A DNA stretch of 64,000 nucleotides from Gammaproteobacteria bacterium HGW-Gammaproteobacteria-13 (GCA_002840155.1 PGZH01000012.1:266179-330178); one strand, 5' to 3'. Positions 34,183 through 44,438 are shown, numbered from the stretch's first letter. Made by a program: numbers and translations. The notes: generated from the sequence alone by a model not told the origin.

Positions 34183-34303
34183 AGCCCGGTCTTTTATGCA
34201 CAACTGACTAGAGTGTCTTAGAGGATCACATGCATACCCAGAATAAGAAGAAATGGACGAGCGGGCCCTGCAGTGGCCTGCGATCATGGCAAGGAGCTTA
34301 TCG

Positions 34304-35446
34304 ATGACCTCTCGACAGCTGCTGCGCGGCCTGGTGCTCAGCTGCCTGCTGACGCCGGGTTTTGCCAGCGCAGCGGAGCCAGGCCTGAGCACGGATGAAG
34401 TGCGGATCGGCATGGTCAACGCGCAGAGCGGCCCGGCGGCGGCCCTGGGCTTGGGCATGCTCAATGGCGCCCAGGCTTACTTCAAGCGCGTCAACGCCGA
34501 AGGCGGGGTGCATGGCCGGCGGATCAACCTGCTCAGCCGGGACGATGGCTACGAGCCCAGCCAGACCGCCGCACATACCCGCAGCCTGCTGAAAACCCAG
34601 CAAGTGTTCGCCCTGCTCGGTTATGTCGGCACGCCCACCTCACGCGCCGCCGTGCCGCTGGCGCAGCAGGCGCAGGTGCCTTACCTGTTCCCCTTTACCG
34701 GGGCCGAGTTTCTGCGCACACCGACAAAACCTGGGGTGTTCAATATTCGCGCCTCCTATATCGAGGAAACCGAGCACCTGGTCGAGCGCGTGACCAAGGA
34801 CCTCAAGCTGAACAAGATCGCCATCCTGATGCAGGACGACTCGTTCGGCGAAGCGGTCAAGGGTGGCCTCAACGGCGCCCTGCTCAAGCGTGACCTGACG
34901 ATTTATGCGCAGGCGCACATCCAGCGCAACTCACTGGACGTGGCGGCAGCCATCAAGACGCTGCAACGCAGCCAACCGGAAGCGGTGTTCTTTGTCGGCA
35001 CCTACAGGCAACTGGCCGCCGCGATCAAGCAGGCGAAAGCGCTGGGCTTCAACACGCGGTTTATGACGGTGTCATTTATCGGCACCGAGGGCTTTATCCG
35101 CGAGGCTGGCAATGACGGCGACGGGGTGTATATCTCCCAGGTGGTGCCCTCTCCGCACGACAGCTCGCGGGCGCTGGTACGCGCCTATCAGGCCGATATG
35201 CAGCCCGGCGACTTTGACCATGCTTCGTTGGAGGGCTATATCGGCGCGGCAGTGTTTACCCAGGCGCTGCGCAAGGCTGGCGCTGAGCCGACGCGGGAGG
35301 CGTTTCTTGATGCACTGGAACACCTCAACACGGACCTTGGCGGCTTCAAGGTGGCGTTCTCGCGCCGCCAGCACCAGGGCTCCAGCGCAGTATTCCTGAC
35401 CCGTATCGAGAAGGGCCAGGCTGTTCCTGTCACCCGCATGCGCTAG
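34304..35446 (+). CDS. branched-chain amino acid-type ABC substrate-binding protein (orphan)
   Basis: A 380-residue type I periplasmic binding protein. After signal peptide MTSRQLLRGLVLSCLLTPGFASA it starts DEVRIGMVNAQSGPAAALGLGMLNGAQAYFKRVNAEGGVHGRRINLLSRDDGYEPSQT, the LivJ-like pattern. GYVGTPTSRAAVPLAQQAQVPYLFPFTG and a C-terminal DALEHLNTDLGGFKVAFSRRQHQGS follow. The ATG at 34304 has AAGGAG seven bases upstream. No LivHMGF genes are nearby; orphan members often feed sensory proteins. The ligand is unknown. Confidence 0.87.
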   Translation: MTSRQLLRGLVLSCLLTPGFASAAEPGLSTDEVRIGMVNAQSGPAAALGLGMLNGAQAYFKRVNAEGGVHGRRINLLSRDDGYEPSQTAAHTRSLLKTQQVFALLGYVGTPTSRAAVPLAQQAQVPYLFPFTGAEFLRTPTKPGVFNIRASYIEETEHLVERVTKDLKLNKIAILMQDDSFGEAVKGGLNGALLKRDLTIYAQAHIQRNSLDVAAAIKTLQRSQPEAVFFVGTYRQLAAAIKQAKALGFNTRFMTVSFIGTEGFIREAGNDGDGVYISQVVPSPHDSSRALVRAYQADMQPGDFDHASLEGYIGAAVFTQALRKAGAEPTREAFLDALEHLNTDLGGFKVAFSRRQHQGSSAVFLTRIEKGQAVPVTRMR

Positions 35447-36729
35447 CGCCCGGCCAACTGCCCCTGCAACAGATCGGCCACCGGCAGCGCCACGCCAAGG
35501 CGGCTGAGGTTCCAGTAATGCCCTTCCAGCGTGCGGTTGACCAGCAAGGTGGCCGGTGCCGGTTGCAGGCTACCCAAGGCACCCAGCACATCGGGCAGCA
35601 GCCGTTGCACCTGTTCATGCAGCGGCGTGGCGGCGAAATCCCAATGCACCCCAGGCTGCAACAGCGGCCCAAGCAAGCCATGCAGCTGACGGTACAAACC
35701 ATAGGGCGTGGTGGATTTCGGCTGGCGTGTGCCGAGCGCCTGGAAGGCCTTTTCCAGCTGCTCGCCGTCGCGGGCCTGCAACGCCTTGTAGGTTTGCACA
35801 TAGGCTGCCAGCAACGGCGCGGACAGCGCCTGCACACAGCCGAAGTCATACACCACCAGCTCACCCGCCGCGGTGTAGGCGAAATTGCCCGGATGCGGAT
35901 CGGCATGCAGCAGACCCAGCTCGAAGGCCTGGGCACTCAGCCAGCGCACCAGGGTCAGGGCCAGGCGCTCACGCACTTCGGCACTGGCCTGGCTGACCTC
36001 GGCAAACGGCAAGCCGGCCTCCTCGCTGAGCGCCAGCACGCCAGGGCGGCAAAGGTCTTCCTGCGGTTGTGGCAGGCGCAAGCCCGGCCAATCGGCGAAA
36101 TGCGCGCGAAAGTCCTGCAGGCGGCGCATCTCCGCCGGGTAATCCAGCTCGGCCTCGATCACCGCCGCCAATTCCTGATACAGACCTTCCAGCTGCTCGG
36201 CGGGCGCGCGGAACAAGCGCCCCAGCGGTAGCAAACGGCGCAGTTGACGCAGATCCGCCTGGCAGATTTCGGCGATGCCTGGGTATTGCACCTTGAGCAC
36301 CAGCGCCCGACCATCCGCCGCCACGGCGCGATGCACCTGGCCCAGGGACGCTGCGGCAAAGGGTTGTTCATCGATATGCTGGAAGAACTGCCCAAGGTCC
36401 GCGCCATACACCTGCTGCAAATGCCCGCGCAGGGCCCTGAAGGGCAAGGCCGGCACGCGGTTCTGCAGAGAAGCCAACGCCAAGGCCACCGGCTCAGGCA
36501 ACACCCCCTGCCACTGCGAGGCCATTTGCCCCAGCTTGAGCACCGGGCCTTTCATCTCGCCCAGCACATCGGTGAGCAGATCGCCCACCGACTGCCAATC
36601 AATTCCGCTGCGCCCAGGCCGCAAACTCTGCCCCAGCACGCTGCCGCCGATGCGCGTGGCCGTGCCGGCCAAGGTGAGAAAGCGCCCCAGCGCAGAGGCA
36701 GACGGTGGAGCGGCGGGAGGCTTGGCCAT
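35443..36729 (-). CDS. ABC1/UbiB-family (AarF-like) protein kinase
   Basis: A 428-residue member of the atypical kinase family that includes UbiB and COQ8. Visible are the family KxGQ motif (LKLGQMAS), AAASLGQVHRA, the ATP-binding lysine in LVLKVQYPG, the catalytic LLHADPHPGNF and the metal motif VYDFGC. It is shorter than UbiB and lacks its C-terminal membrane helices, so it is a paralogue, not ubiB. The start at ATG 36729 (MAKPPAAPPSASALG) is a judgement, because no strong ribosome binding site is seen; 36762 is an alternative. It converges with the upstream binding-protein gene, its stop overlapping that gene's stop codon region by four bases. Confidence 0.85.
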   Translation of the reverse strand: MAKPPAAPPSASALGRFLTLAGTATRIGGSVLGQSLRPGRSGIDWQSVGDLLTDVLGEMKGPVLKLGQMASQWQGVLPEPVALALASLQNRVPALPFRALRGHLQQVYGADLGQFFQHIDEQPFAAASLGQVHRAVAADGRALVLKVQYPGIAEICQADLRQLRRLLPLGRLFRAPAEQLEGLYQELAAVIEAELDYPAEMRRLQDFRAHFADWPGLRLPQPQEDLCRPGVLALSEEAGLPFAEVSQASAEVRERLALTLVRWLSAQAFELGLLHADPHPGNFAYTAAGELVVYDFGCVQALSAPLLAAYVQTYKALQARDGEQLEKAFQALGTRQPKSTTPYGLYRQLHGLLGPLLQPGVHWDFAATPLHEQVQRLLPDVLGALGSLQPAPATLLVNRTLEGHYWNLSRLGVALPVADLLQGQLAGR

Positions 36730-36798
36730 GCGGCAATACTCATCGAGGCGAAGCACGATCATGCGCCTGCGCTTGGCAGGCACCAAGCATTAACCGGC

Positions 36799-37590
36799 TC
36801 AGGGCTGCGAGCGTGCCAGAAAATCCCGCACCTGCTGCTGATAGGTCACCGACTCGCGCTGACGCTCTATTTCATCCCAGATACGCGCGGCATACGCGGG
36901 GTTAGCCGCCACATAGGCGTTGGACAGCATCAGGTAGTAAGCCTTCTCTTCCAGCGGCAGCTTGACCTTCTCCAGCCGCGCTGCCAGCTCAGGATTGCTC
37001 TGCAGCACGAAATCGCCGCGCAGGCTCTGCAGCGCCGCCGCTTCAATGCGCTTATGGCTAAGCATCTGCAACAGCGCCAGCGGATCGCGGCTGGTTTCAT
37101 CCACCTCGGCGCCCTGGGCACGAATAAAATCGACAATCGAAAAGCCGCTCAGAGATCCCACCTGCCCGTGCAACTGGCGAAACTCTTCGCCATTCCAGCT
37201 CACCGGACTGCCCTTGCGCCGGTACAGGGCATAGATCGAGGTGTGCAGGCGCTTGCGTTCATCCAGCCGGCCATCGGCATCTTGCGGGTAGCGGCCAAGC
37301 ACCAGACGTTCCGCCTTATAGCTGGAAGCAAAGGCGCCGTCATAAGTACCTTGAGCAAGCCCGGACAGGCAGCGCTTCCAGGGCACCGCAACAAAGCTGA
37401 ACTGCATCGGCAAGGCATCAGCGACCAGGCGCAGCAGCTGCAGATTGAGCCCGCTGCCGTCGGTCATCACCCAGGGGTAGGAGTTCTGATCCTCATAACA
37501 GAGGGTCAAGGCCTCGGCCGAGCGCGGGGCTGCATGGATATCAACAACCAGGCAATAGCAGCACAGCAGGCAGATCAACAGCTTGGCCAA
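36799..37590 (-). CDS. periplasmic substrate-binding protein, SBP_bac_3-like
   Basis: About 263 residues from a likely TTG start at 37590 with GGAG eight bases upstream. The N-terminus LAKLLICLLCCYCLVVDIHAAPRS is a signal peptide, then ALTLCYEDQNSYPWVMTDGSGLNLQLLRLVADALPMQFSFVAVPWKRCLSGLAQGTYDGAFASSYKAERL, the type 3 solute-binding domain. A longer frame reaches 37740 but runs through a hairpin repeat, so the shorter start is preferred. It lies upstream of the ABC1 kinase, same strand, with a 69-base gap. No transporter genes are present. The ligand is unknown. Confidence 0.78.
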   Translation of the reverse strand: MAKLLICLLCCYCLVVDIHAAPRSAEALTLCYEDQNSYPWVMTDGSGLNLQLLRLVADALPMQFSFVAVPWKRCLSGLAQGTYDGAFASSYKAERLVLGRYPQDADGRLDERKRLHTSIYALYRRKGSPVSWNGEEFRQLHGQVGSLSGFSIVDFIRAQGAEVDETSRDPLALLQMLSHKRIEAAALQSLRGDFVLQSNPELAARLEKVKLPLEEKAYYLMLSNAYVAANPAYAARIWDEIERQRESVTYQQQVRDFLARSQP

Positions 37591-37651
37591 GTGCAATGCT
37601 CCGAGGCAGTGGAGAGCGTCGTTCCCTGATGGTGAGTGCGGCGTCCTGCGC

Positions 37652-37709
37652 GCTAGGAGCCTGTCGGGCTTAACCGTTCGTAGCGAGGAAAAGCCCGACA
37701 GACTCCTAG
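37652..37709. repeat. palindromic repeat (CTAGGAG...CTCCTAG)
   Basis: CTAGGAGCCTGTCGGGCTT and AAGCCCGACAGACTCCTAG form an 18-of-19-base inverted repeat around a 20-base centre, GTTCGTAGCGAGGA. It stands between sbcC and the binding-protein gene. It looks like a mobile palindromic element of a family different from the other repeats here. Confidence 0.75.
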
Positions 37710-37752
37710 GCTTCAGTATAGGTAGGCATTGCCCAAGCAACGCTGGCGCAGA

Positions 37753-40700
37753 TCAATTGCCCCGCGCACTCACCGCAAAGCGCTTATCCAGGCCGCTGTA
37801 GCCCATACCGACACCCTTGTGCACTTTCAGCTGCACCGGAATGCGCTCCTTGAGCGCCTCGACATGGCTGATCACGCCGATCATCTTGCCGCTGGCGTTG
37901 AGGTTATCCAGGGCGTCCAGAGCCACTTCCAGGGTTTCACCGTCCAATGTGCCGAAGCCTTCATCGAGAAACAGCGAATCAATACTGGTCTTGTGGCTGA
38001 CCAGATCGGACAGCGCCAAGGCCAACGCCAGACTGACCAGAAAGCTCTCCCCGCCGGACAGGGTCTTGGTGTCGCGCGCCGCATCAGCCTGCCAGGTGTC
38101 GATCACTTCCAGCTCCAGCTCGCCACTGCTGCGCCGCGCCAACTGGTAGCGGCCGTGCAGGCGTTCGAGCTGCTGATTGGCCAGGTAGACCAGATGATCC
38201 AGGGTCAGGCCCTGGGCGAACTTGCGGTACTTGGCGCCATCGGCCGAGCCGATCAGGCTGTTGAGCTGTTGCCATAGATCGTATTCGCCCTGCTTGAGTT
38301 GGATCGCGGCAAACAGGCTTTGCTGGCCCAGCCTGCGCGCGTCCTCGCTCTGTAGCTGAGCGCGGATTTCACCCTGGCGTTCACTCAGGGCTTTTAGTTG
38401 GGCGTTAAGGGCCAGCAACTGTTCATCCAACTGCGCCAGGCTGAAGGCGGTAGCCGGGCTAGCCTGCAGAGCCTCAAGCTGGTGCGCGACGGCATTGAAC
38501 AGGGCCTGGGCATCGCTCAGGGCTTTATCCAAGCGCTGACGCAACTGCTGCAGAGCGGTGCGCTGCGCCTCATCCAGTAAGGCAGCCAGATAATCGGCCT
38601 CGGCATTAAAGGGACTGGCGCTTAGCGCGGCCAGCCATTGCTGCTCGGCCAGTTGCAGGCGCGCCTGCTCATCCTGCAAGCGGCTGGCCAGGGCCTGGCG
38701 GCTACCGGCCAGTTGCTGCTGACGGCGCTGCGCCTCTTCCAGCTGTACCTGCGCCTGCTGCAAAGACGCCTGGGCATCGGCGGGCTTGGCCAAGGCCAGC
38801 TGATCGGCCAGGTCCAGCGCAGTCCAGCGTTGCTGCCAAAGCTCCGCCTGCTGAGTTGCACTCTGCAGGCCATGCTCCAGTTCACTGAGCAGGCGCTGTA
38901 AATCCTGGCTTTGCTGCTGATTGTGCTGCCAGCGCTGCCACTCTGTTTGGCGCTCGGCCAGCCAGGCGCTGGTGTCCGCCGGCAGCTGATAGCCGAAGCC
39001 GGCCAGGGCCTGGCTCAGCCCTTCACTGCGCTCACGCGCAACGTCCTGCAGCTGCTGCAGACGTAACTGACCCTGCTCCGCCTGCTCCTGACGTTGCTGC
39101 AGTTGCAGAAGGTTAAGCGCCTGTTGCTGTTCCAGTTCACTGCAGCGCTGCTGCAGATTTAGGCGCGCCTGCTGGCGCTGCTCAAGGGTGTTATTGAGCT
39201 GTTGCAGCTGCTCAAGGCACAGCTGCAGTTGTTGCAGCTCACTGCGCTGTTGCGTCTGTTGCTCAGCCAGGGTAACAGCATCGGCCAGCGGGTTTTCCAG
39301 CTGCGCATTAAGCGTCTGCCAGCGTTCGCCTTGCTCGGCCTGGGTCTGCTGGCCCCGTTCAAACTGCTGCTGTTGCTGCTCTAGGCGCGCGGCGAGTTTT
39401 TCTAGTTCGCCGGCCAGTTGCTGACCTTGCTTGGCCAGAGTTTCCAGCTCGCTGCGTTTGCTATTGAGCAGCGCCTTGGTCGCCGACACATCCAGGGCCT
39501 GATAAGCGCTGATCGCCGGATGCGACTCGGAGCCGCACAGCGGGCAGGCCTCACCGGGTTGCAGCTGGGCGCGATGGGCTTCTAAAGCCTGGATGCGCTG
39601 CTCCTGCTCCAACAGTTTTTCCTGGGCCTGCACTTGTTGCTGCAGGTCCTTGTAGCTCAGGCGCAGCTGCGCCACTTCGGTGCCCTTGGTCTGATGTTGT
39701 TCACGCAAGGCAACCAGAGCTGTTGTCAGCTGGGTCTGCTCGTCCATCAGACGCCGCTGGGCCACGGCCAGCTCACCCAGCTGGGTCAGCAGGCCGCCCT
39801 GGATATGCAGCTGCTGCCAGCGCTCACGCAAGGCCACTTCGCTGCGCCCAACCAATAGCTCATCGCGCTGCTGTTGTGCGGCGTTTTCCTGCTCGCGGGC
39901 CTGCTGCAGGCGATTCTGTTCGGCACCCAGTTGCTCAGTCTGCTGGCTCAGTTGCGCCTGCAACGCGGTGATAGTTTCTTGCAGCTGCTGCTGACTGAGT
40001 TGCAGCTGGGCGATTTCTTCAGCCAGCTGCTGGCGCGCCTTTAGCTGCTCGCCCCAACTGCCCAGTTGCTCACCCAGACGACCATGTTGCGGCTGTGCGG
40101 CCAGTTGTTCTTGCACCTGCTGCAGGCGCTCGGCCAATTGCTGGCGCTGCGCCTGGCAATCGGCAAGCAGCACGGCGCTCAGTTCGCGGGCCAGCCAAGT
40201 CTGCTTGGCAATACTCTGTGCAACCTGACGCTGCTCGGCGGCATTGTGCTGTAAGCCCTGCTCGGTCTGCGTCAGGCTCTGGCGGGCCTGCTGCCAGTCA
40301 TGGTGCAGTGGTTGCAAGCGCAGTGCAGGCTCGCTGGCGGCCAGTTGCGCCAGCTGCGGTTGGGCCAGTTGCAGCTCATGCTGCGCCGCCTGCTCGGCCT
40401 GCTGGCTGGCGTGCAGCTGAGCCTGGGTCTTGCTCAGCTCCTCACACCAGCGGCGCTGGCGCTGCAACTCGGCCTGTTGTGTGCTCAGCGCCGCTTCATC
40501 AATAGCCAGCTGCTCGGCCTGGGTTTGCAATTCCGTGCGCTGCTCTTCACTAAGCAGCTCGACGCCATCGGCACGGGCGCGTAACTGGCCAAGGCTGACT
40601 TCCACCGCCTTGGTGCATTGATAGACCCGCTGAGAAATCTGCCCGTAGATATCGGTGCCGGTCAGCTCTTCCAGCAGCTCAGCGCGCTGATTGGCATTGG

Positions 40701-41187
40701 CCTCGAGAAAGGCGGCAAAACCACCCTGGGCCAGCAGCATGGATTTGGTAAAACGCTCGAAATCCAGGCCCGTGAGGCGCTCGGTCTCGCGCAGCTTCTC
40801 GTTGATTTTGTCGGTGATAATCTGCCCATCGGCAGCCGCCAGCTCGACTTTGGGCGCTTGCAGCGCGCCGTCGGCTTTATCGCGGGCACGGCGCTGGCTC
40901 CAGAACGCGCGGTAGGCGACGCCTTTGACCTCGAATTCGACCTCGGCCAGGCAGTCGGCGGTGTGCCGGCTCATCAGCTCGTTGGCGCTGGCCGACACCG
41001 TGCTCATCCGCGGCGTACGGTGGTACAGGGCCAGACAGATGGCGTCGAGCAGCGTGGTCTTGCCCGCCCCGGTCGGCCCGGTGATGGCGAACAGGCCGTT
41101 GTCTTTAAAAGGCTCGGCGGTGAAATCGATCTTCCACTCGCCCTTGAGCGAATTAAGATTTTTCAGACGCAGGCTAAGGATCTTCAT
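37753..41187 (-). CDS. sbcC: exonuclease SbcCD, ATPase subunit SbcC
   Basis: SMC-like ATPase that with SbcD cuts hairpins and protein-blocked DNA ends, processing palindromes and stalled forks. The 1144-residue protein has Walker [10 protein letters not shown] at 37-45, two long glutamine-rich coiled coils, a zinc hook CPLC near residue 546, the ABC signature [15 protein letters not shown] near 1042 and Walker [13 protein letters not shown] near 1074. The unusual richness in Gln and Leu in the coils is typical of pseudomonad SbcC. The start overlaps the sbcD stop as ATGA. Confidence 0.97.
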   Translation of the reverse strand: MKILSLRLKNLNSLKGEWKIDFTAEPFKDNGLFAITGPTGAGKTTLLDAICLALYHRTPRMSTVSASANELMSRHTADCLAEVEFEVKGVAYRAFWSQRRARDKADGALQAPKVELAAADGQIITDKINEKLRETERLTGLDFERFTKSMLLAQGGFAAFLEANANQRAELLEELTGTDIYGQISQRVYQCTKAVEVSLGQLRARADGVELLSEEQRTELQTQAEQLAIDEAALSTQQAELQRQRRWCEELSKTQAQLHASQQAEQAAQHELQLAQPQLAQLAASEPALRLQPLHHDWQQARQSLTQTEQGLQHNAAEQRQVAQSIAKQTWLARELSAVLLADCQAQRQQLAERLQQVQEQLAAQPQHGRLGEQLGSWGEQLKARQQLAEEIAQLQLSQQQLQETITALQAQLSQQTEQLGAEQNRLQQAREQENAAQQQRDELLVGRSEVALRERWQQLHIQGGLLTQLGELAVAQRRLMDEQTQLTTALVALREQHQTKGTEVAQLRLSYKDLQQQVQAQEKLLEQEQRIQALEAHRAQLQPGEACPLCGSESHPAISAYQALDVSATKALLNSKRSELETLAKQGQQLAGELEKLAARLEQQQQQFERGQQTQAEQGERWQTLNAQLENPLADAVTLAEQQTQQRSELQQLQLCLEQLQQLNNTLEQRQQARLNLQQRCSELEQQQALNLLQLQQRQEQAEQGQLRLQQLQDVARERSEGLSQALAGFGYQLPADTSAWLAERQTEWQRWQHNQQQSQDLQRLLSELEHGLQSATQQAELWQQRWTALDLADQLALAKPADAQASLQQAQVQLEEAQRRQQQLAGSRQALASRLQDEQARLQLAEQQWLAALSASPFNAEADYLAALLDEAQRTALQQLRQRLDKALSDAQALFNAVAHQLEALQASPATAFSLAQLDEQLLALNAQLKALSERQGEIRAQLQSEDARRLGQQSLFAAIQLKQGEYDLWQQLNSLIGSADGAKYRKFAQGLTLDHLVYLANQQLERLHGRYQLARRSSGELELEVIDTWQADAARDTKTLSGGESFLVSLALALALSDLVSHKTSIDSLFLDEGFGTLDGETLEVALDALDNLNASGKMIGVISHVEALKERIPVQLKVHKGVGMGYSGLDKRFAVSARGN

Positions 41188-42404
41188 GCCTCGCCCTCGT
41201 GCAGTTCGCTCACCACCAGTTGGTACAGCCCCAGCAGGCGCGCCTGCTCGGCCTCGTCCAGACTTTCACTGCTTAAGCGCTGGGCGAAAACATCCTCGAC
41301 GCTTAGCTCATCCAGGGTTTCCTTGGCCTGGCCCTGCAGGCTGGCACTGGCATTGCCGCGCTCGCGACGAATACGCAACACCTCCACCGGCAGGCCCTTG
41401 CACAGCTCGGCGATACGCAGTTGTAAGTCGCTCAAATAGTCGTCGGTGCCGACCAGCACTTCCAGCCACACCGGCTGCTCGGCGCTGCCCTGCTTGGCCG
41501 CCTCCTGAATGGCGGCTTCAAGTTCTTTGAGCGAGCCGCGCAAGGATAGCAGCGGCTGAAAACGCGGCACCAGCAATGGCTGAATACTGCGCAAACCGCT
41601 GCCATCCAACTCCACCAGCAGCACTTCCTTCTGCTGCTTGGCTTCATCGAAGCTCAGCGCAATCGGCGAGCCGCAGTAGCGGATATGTTCCAGGCCGCCG
41701 ACCTTTTGCGGCCGGTGGATATGCCCCAGGGCGATATAGGCCGCCGGCGGAAAGGCGCTGGTGGGAAAGGCCTCCAGGCTGCCGACATAGATCTCGCGCA
41801 CAGAATCACTGGCGCTCGCACCCACAGTAGTCAGATGGCCGCTGGCAATAATCGGCAGATCGCCACCCAGCTCGGCACGCTTGGCCTCGGCCAGGGCATA
41901 GAGGTCTTGATAGTGCTGCTGAATTGCATGTTGCAACGACTGCTGTTTGTCCTGAGCGCTCTGTCCGGCCTGGCTAAGCAATACATCGCGTGGGCGGATA
42001 AAGGGGATTCCGCAGAGCAGCGCACCGGGCGAACCGTCACGCCGATGCAGCACCAGCAGCTGTTCATCCAGCAGCTCGCAGACGCCGGGAATTACCCGCG
42101 TACCCAACTGCGCCAGCAGTGTCTTGCTCTCGCCAAGCATGGCCACCGAATCATGATTACCACCGAGCACCACCAGCTCGCAGCCAGTCGCACGCAGCTC
42201 AACGATAAAACGGTTGTACTGCTCGCGGGCGTAGCTGGGCGGCGCGCCGGTGTCGAAGATATCGCCAGCAATCAGCACGGCATCGACGGCATGCTCGCGC
42301 ACCTGTTCGATCAGCCAGGCGCAGAACGCCTGATGCTCGGCCTGGCGGGTCTTGCCCATAAAGTGCTGACCGAGGTGCCAGTCGGAGGTATGCAGAATGC
42401 GCAT
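41184..42404 (-). CDS. sbcD: exonuclease SbcCD, nuclease subunit SbcD
   Basis: Mre11-type metallophosphoesterase nuclease. The ATG at 42404 gives [15 protein letters not shown] and 406 residues. Metal ligands appear in [26 protein letters not shown] and ALGHIHRPQ. It starts two bases after the stop of the Lrp-family gene, so the three genes lrp-sbcD-sbcC are closely packed and probably one transcript. Confidence 0.97.
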   Translation of the reverse strand: MRILHTSDWHLGQHFMGKTRQAEHQAFCAWLIEQVREHAVDAVLIAGDIFDTGAPPSYAREQYNRFIVELRATGCELVVLGGNHDSVAMLGESKTLLAQLGTRVIPGVCELLDEQLLVLHRRDGSPGALLCGIPFIRPRDVLLSQAGQSAQDKQQSLQHAIQQHYQDLYALAEAKRAELGGDLPIIASGHLTTVGASASDSVREIYVGSLEAFPTSAFPPAAYIALGHIHRPQKVGGLEHIRYCGSPIALSFDEAKQQKEVLLVELDGSGLRSIQPLLVPRFQPLLSLRGSLKELEAAIQEAAKQGSAEQPVWLEVLVGTDDYLSDLQLRIAELCKGLPVEVLRIRRERGNASASLQGQAKETLDELSVEDVFAQRLSSESLDEAEQARLLGLYQLVVSELHEGEA

Positions 42405-42406
42405 GC

Positions 42407-42826
42407 TTAGAACACCCAATCCTTGACCACCATATGGGTCTTCACTTTCTGCATGCCGGGGAAGTTTTCGATCTCGCCGCGAATCTCGCTCAGGCGCTGC
42501 ATTGACCCAGCCTCGATAGAAACCAACATATCGGTCTCGCCGCTGATGCCACTGCAACGACGCACCTCGGGAAACACGCGCATCAGTTCGACATAGTGCT
42601 CACAGCGCCCGCCCTGGTAGAACAGCTCCAGGTAGGCCTTGATCCCAACAGCACCGGGCACCGCCACCTGGGCCTGGTAGCCGCTGATTACGCCGCTGCT
42701 TTCCAGCTGACGAATGCGCTCGCTGACTGCCGAACGCGACAGGTTGACCTCGCGGGCGATCTGGCTGACGGGCAAACGCGCTTCGGCGCGCAACAGGGCG
42801 AGTATCTGCTGATCGAACTTGTCCAC
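42407..42826 (-). CDS. Lrp/AsnC-family transcriptional regulator
   Basis: A 139-residue regulator with an N-terminal helix-turn-helix (LPVSQIAREVNLSRSAVSERIRQLESSGVISGY) and a C-terminal RAM ligand-binding domain (SGETDMLVSIEAGSMQRL). It starts at a GTG at 42826. It is divergent from a YjeH-type exporter, the usual arrangement for an amino-acid-sensing Lrp protein controlling an exporter. It is also two bases upstream of sbcD. Between the divergent genes lies a palindromic element. Confidence 0.9.
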   Translation of the reverse strand: MDKFDQQILALLRAEARLPVSQIAREVNLSRSAVSERIRQLESSGVISGYQAQVAVPGAVGIKAYLELFYQGGRCEHYVELMRVFPEVRRCSGISGETDMLVSIEAGSMQRLSEIRGEIENFPGMQKVKTHMVVKDWVF

Positions 42827-42845
42827 GGATCTTTCTCGACAATAA

Positions 42846-42984
42846 GGACCTGTTCAGAGGCTCGCGAGCTAGAGATAAACGGTGGCGAAAAAGCCGAGGA
42901 AGCGGAGTGTACTTTTGTACATGAGCATTCCGAGGCAGTTTTCAACGCCGTTTAGCCGAAGCGCAGCAGCCTGTGAGTAGGTCC
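42846..42984. repeat. dispersed palindromic element, copy A
   Basis: A 139-base imperfect palindrome with terminal arms GGACCTGTTCAGAGGCT and AGCCTGTGAGTAGGTCC. Its centre, TGTACTTTTGTACA (from 42907), is the apex of the fold. A 40-base core (42895-42934) is identical to the core of copy B at 56266-56305. It codes for nothing, and sits in the lrp-yjeH divergent gap, where it may affect their promoters. Confidence 0.88.
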
Positions 42985-43097
42985 GAGGCAATTTGACGGC
43001 CAATTCCGTCATTCTGCCGGTTAACGCCGACGCTTCTACGGCGGTGTTTTGCAGGGCTGCGCCCTACCATAGCCGGCAAAACGCCAGAGCATACAAC

Positions 43098-44366
43098 ATG
43101 AGTCGTCTGAACCAGGAATTGGGCCTGCTGCAAGGGATTGGCCTGCTGAGTACCTCGCTGCTGGGCACCGGGATTTTCGTGATCCCGGCGCTGGCCGCCA
43201 CTGCTGCCGGCGAGGCCTCGCTGTGGGCCTGGATGCTGCTGATCGCCCTGGTGCTGCCGGTGGCTTTTACCTTCGCTCAGCTGGGCCGCCACTACCCCCA
43301 TGCCGGCGGCGCGCCGCATCTGATTGGCCGCGCCTTTGGTGCGCGTATGGAACGCCTGAGCGCACTGCTGTTTCTTGCCGTGCTACCGGTAGGTTTACCA
43401 GCGGCACTGAATATCGCCAGCGGCTTCTGGCAGGCGCTGTTCGATCTCAGTCGTGGCCAGGCCCTGGCGATCCAGCTGGCGACCCTTGCTGCCATGCTGT
43501 TGCTCGGGCAGCGCCCAGCCAAGGCCAGTGGGATGATTCAGGGCGCGATTGCCGTGGCGATTATCGCCACCATTGCGCTGATCTGGTGGGTCGGTGATCT
43601 ACCCACCGGCAGTCAGCCACTGCTGCCACCCATCAACGGTTCCTGGCATCTGCTGCCGGCGGCGCTGGGGGTGATGTTCTGGTGTTTTGTCGGTATCGAG
43701 GCTTTTACCCATATGGGCGAAGAATTTAAGAACCCCGAGCGCGACTTCCCCCTGGCCCTGCTGTTTGGCGTGCTGCTGGCTGGCCTGGTTTACTGGGCCT
43801 GTTCGGTGGCGGTGCTGAGCCTGCATAGCTATGGCGATGTGACGACCGACGCTGCCTCCCTGCCGCGCATGCTCGATCTGCTATTGGGCGAGAAGGCACG
43901 CTGGATCGCCGCCACGGTGGGTTACCTGGCCTGTTTTGCCTCGATGAACGTGTATATGCAAGGCTTCGCCCGGCTGATCTGGAGCCTGGCCGACGAAGGC
44001 AAACTCCCCGCCAGCCTGGCGCAGCGCAACCCGCACGGCGTACCGGCCCGCGCCCTGCTGCTGGTGATCCTCAGCTGCGCCCTATGCGCCAGCCTGGCCA
44101 GAATGCTCGAGCTGACAGTGGATGACCTGATCCGCTACGCCAACGGCAATTTCGTAGTTATCTACCTGCTGAGCATGGCCGCAGGCGCGGTACTGCTGCG
44201 CGGTCTCTGGCGAGTTCTGGCTGGATTTAGCGCACTGCTGTGCGGCCTGGTGCTGCTGATGCTCGGTATGGATGCCGGGTACGCCCTGGGCTTGCTGGTG
44301 GTGCTCGGGTTGTTGGACCGCTGGCGTGAGCAGCGCAACGTCCGTCTGGCCAGCGTAAGCAACTGA
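43098..44366 (+). CDS. yjeH: YjeH-type L-methionine/branched-chain amino acid exporter
   Basis: A 422-residue APC-superfamily transporter with about 11-12 helices. The N-terminus MSRLNQELGLLQGIGLLSTSLLGTGIFVIPALAATAAGEASLWAW, MFWCFVGIEAFTHMGEEFKNPERDFP and SMNVYMQGFARLIWSLADEGKLPASLAQRN are family patterns. E. coli YjeH exports methionine and branched-chain amino acids; the same is expected here. The divergent Lrp-family regulator supports amino-acid control. The start at 43098 has no strong ribosome binding site, but the sequence upstream is not conserved. Confidence 0.88.
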   Translation: MSRLNQELGLLQGIGLLSTSLLGTGIFVIPALAATAAGEASLWAWMLLIALVLPVAFTFAQLGRHYPHAGGAPHLIGRAFGARMERLSALLFLAVLPVGLPAALNIASGFWQALFDLSRGQALAIQLATLAAMLLLGQRPAKASGMIQGAIAVAIIATIALIWWVGDLPTGSQPLLPPINGSWHLLPAALGVMFWCFVGIEAFTHMGEEFKNPERDFPLALLFGVLLAGLVYWACSVAVLSLHSYGDVTTDAASLPRMLDLLLGEKARWIAATVGYLACFASMNVYMQGFARLIWSLADEGKLPASLAQRNPHGVPARALLLVILSCALCASLARMLELTVDDLIRYANGNFVVIYLLSMAAGAVLLRGLWRVLAGFSALLCGLVLLMLGMDAGYALGLLVVLGLLDRWREQRNVRLASVSN

Positions 44367-44382
44367 GATACGCACTTGGCAT

Positions 44383-44423
44383 TTAGCTGGGTTAGTCATT
44401 ACGGCTATTCTGAACCCAGCTAA
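44383..44423. terminator. 11-base inverted repeat between yjeH and the TAXI gene
   Basis: TTAGCTGGGTT and AACCCAGCTAA are perfect inverted repeats with a 19-base spacer, between the yjeH stop and the next gene's start at 44439. It may be a terminator of yjeH or an operator for the TAXI gene. No T run follows. Confidence 0.6.
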
Positions 44424-44438
44424 TGACAAGGACTGACC

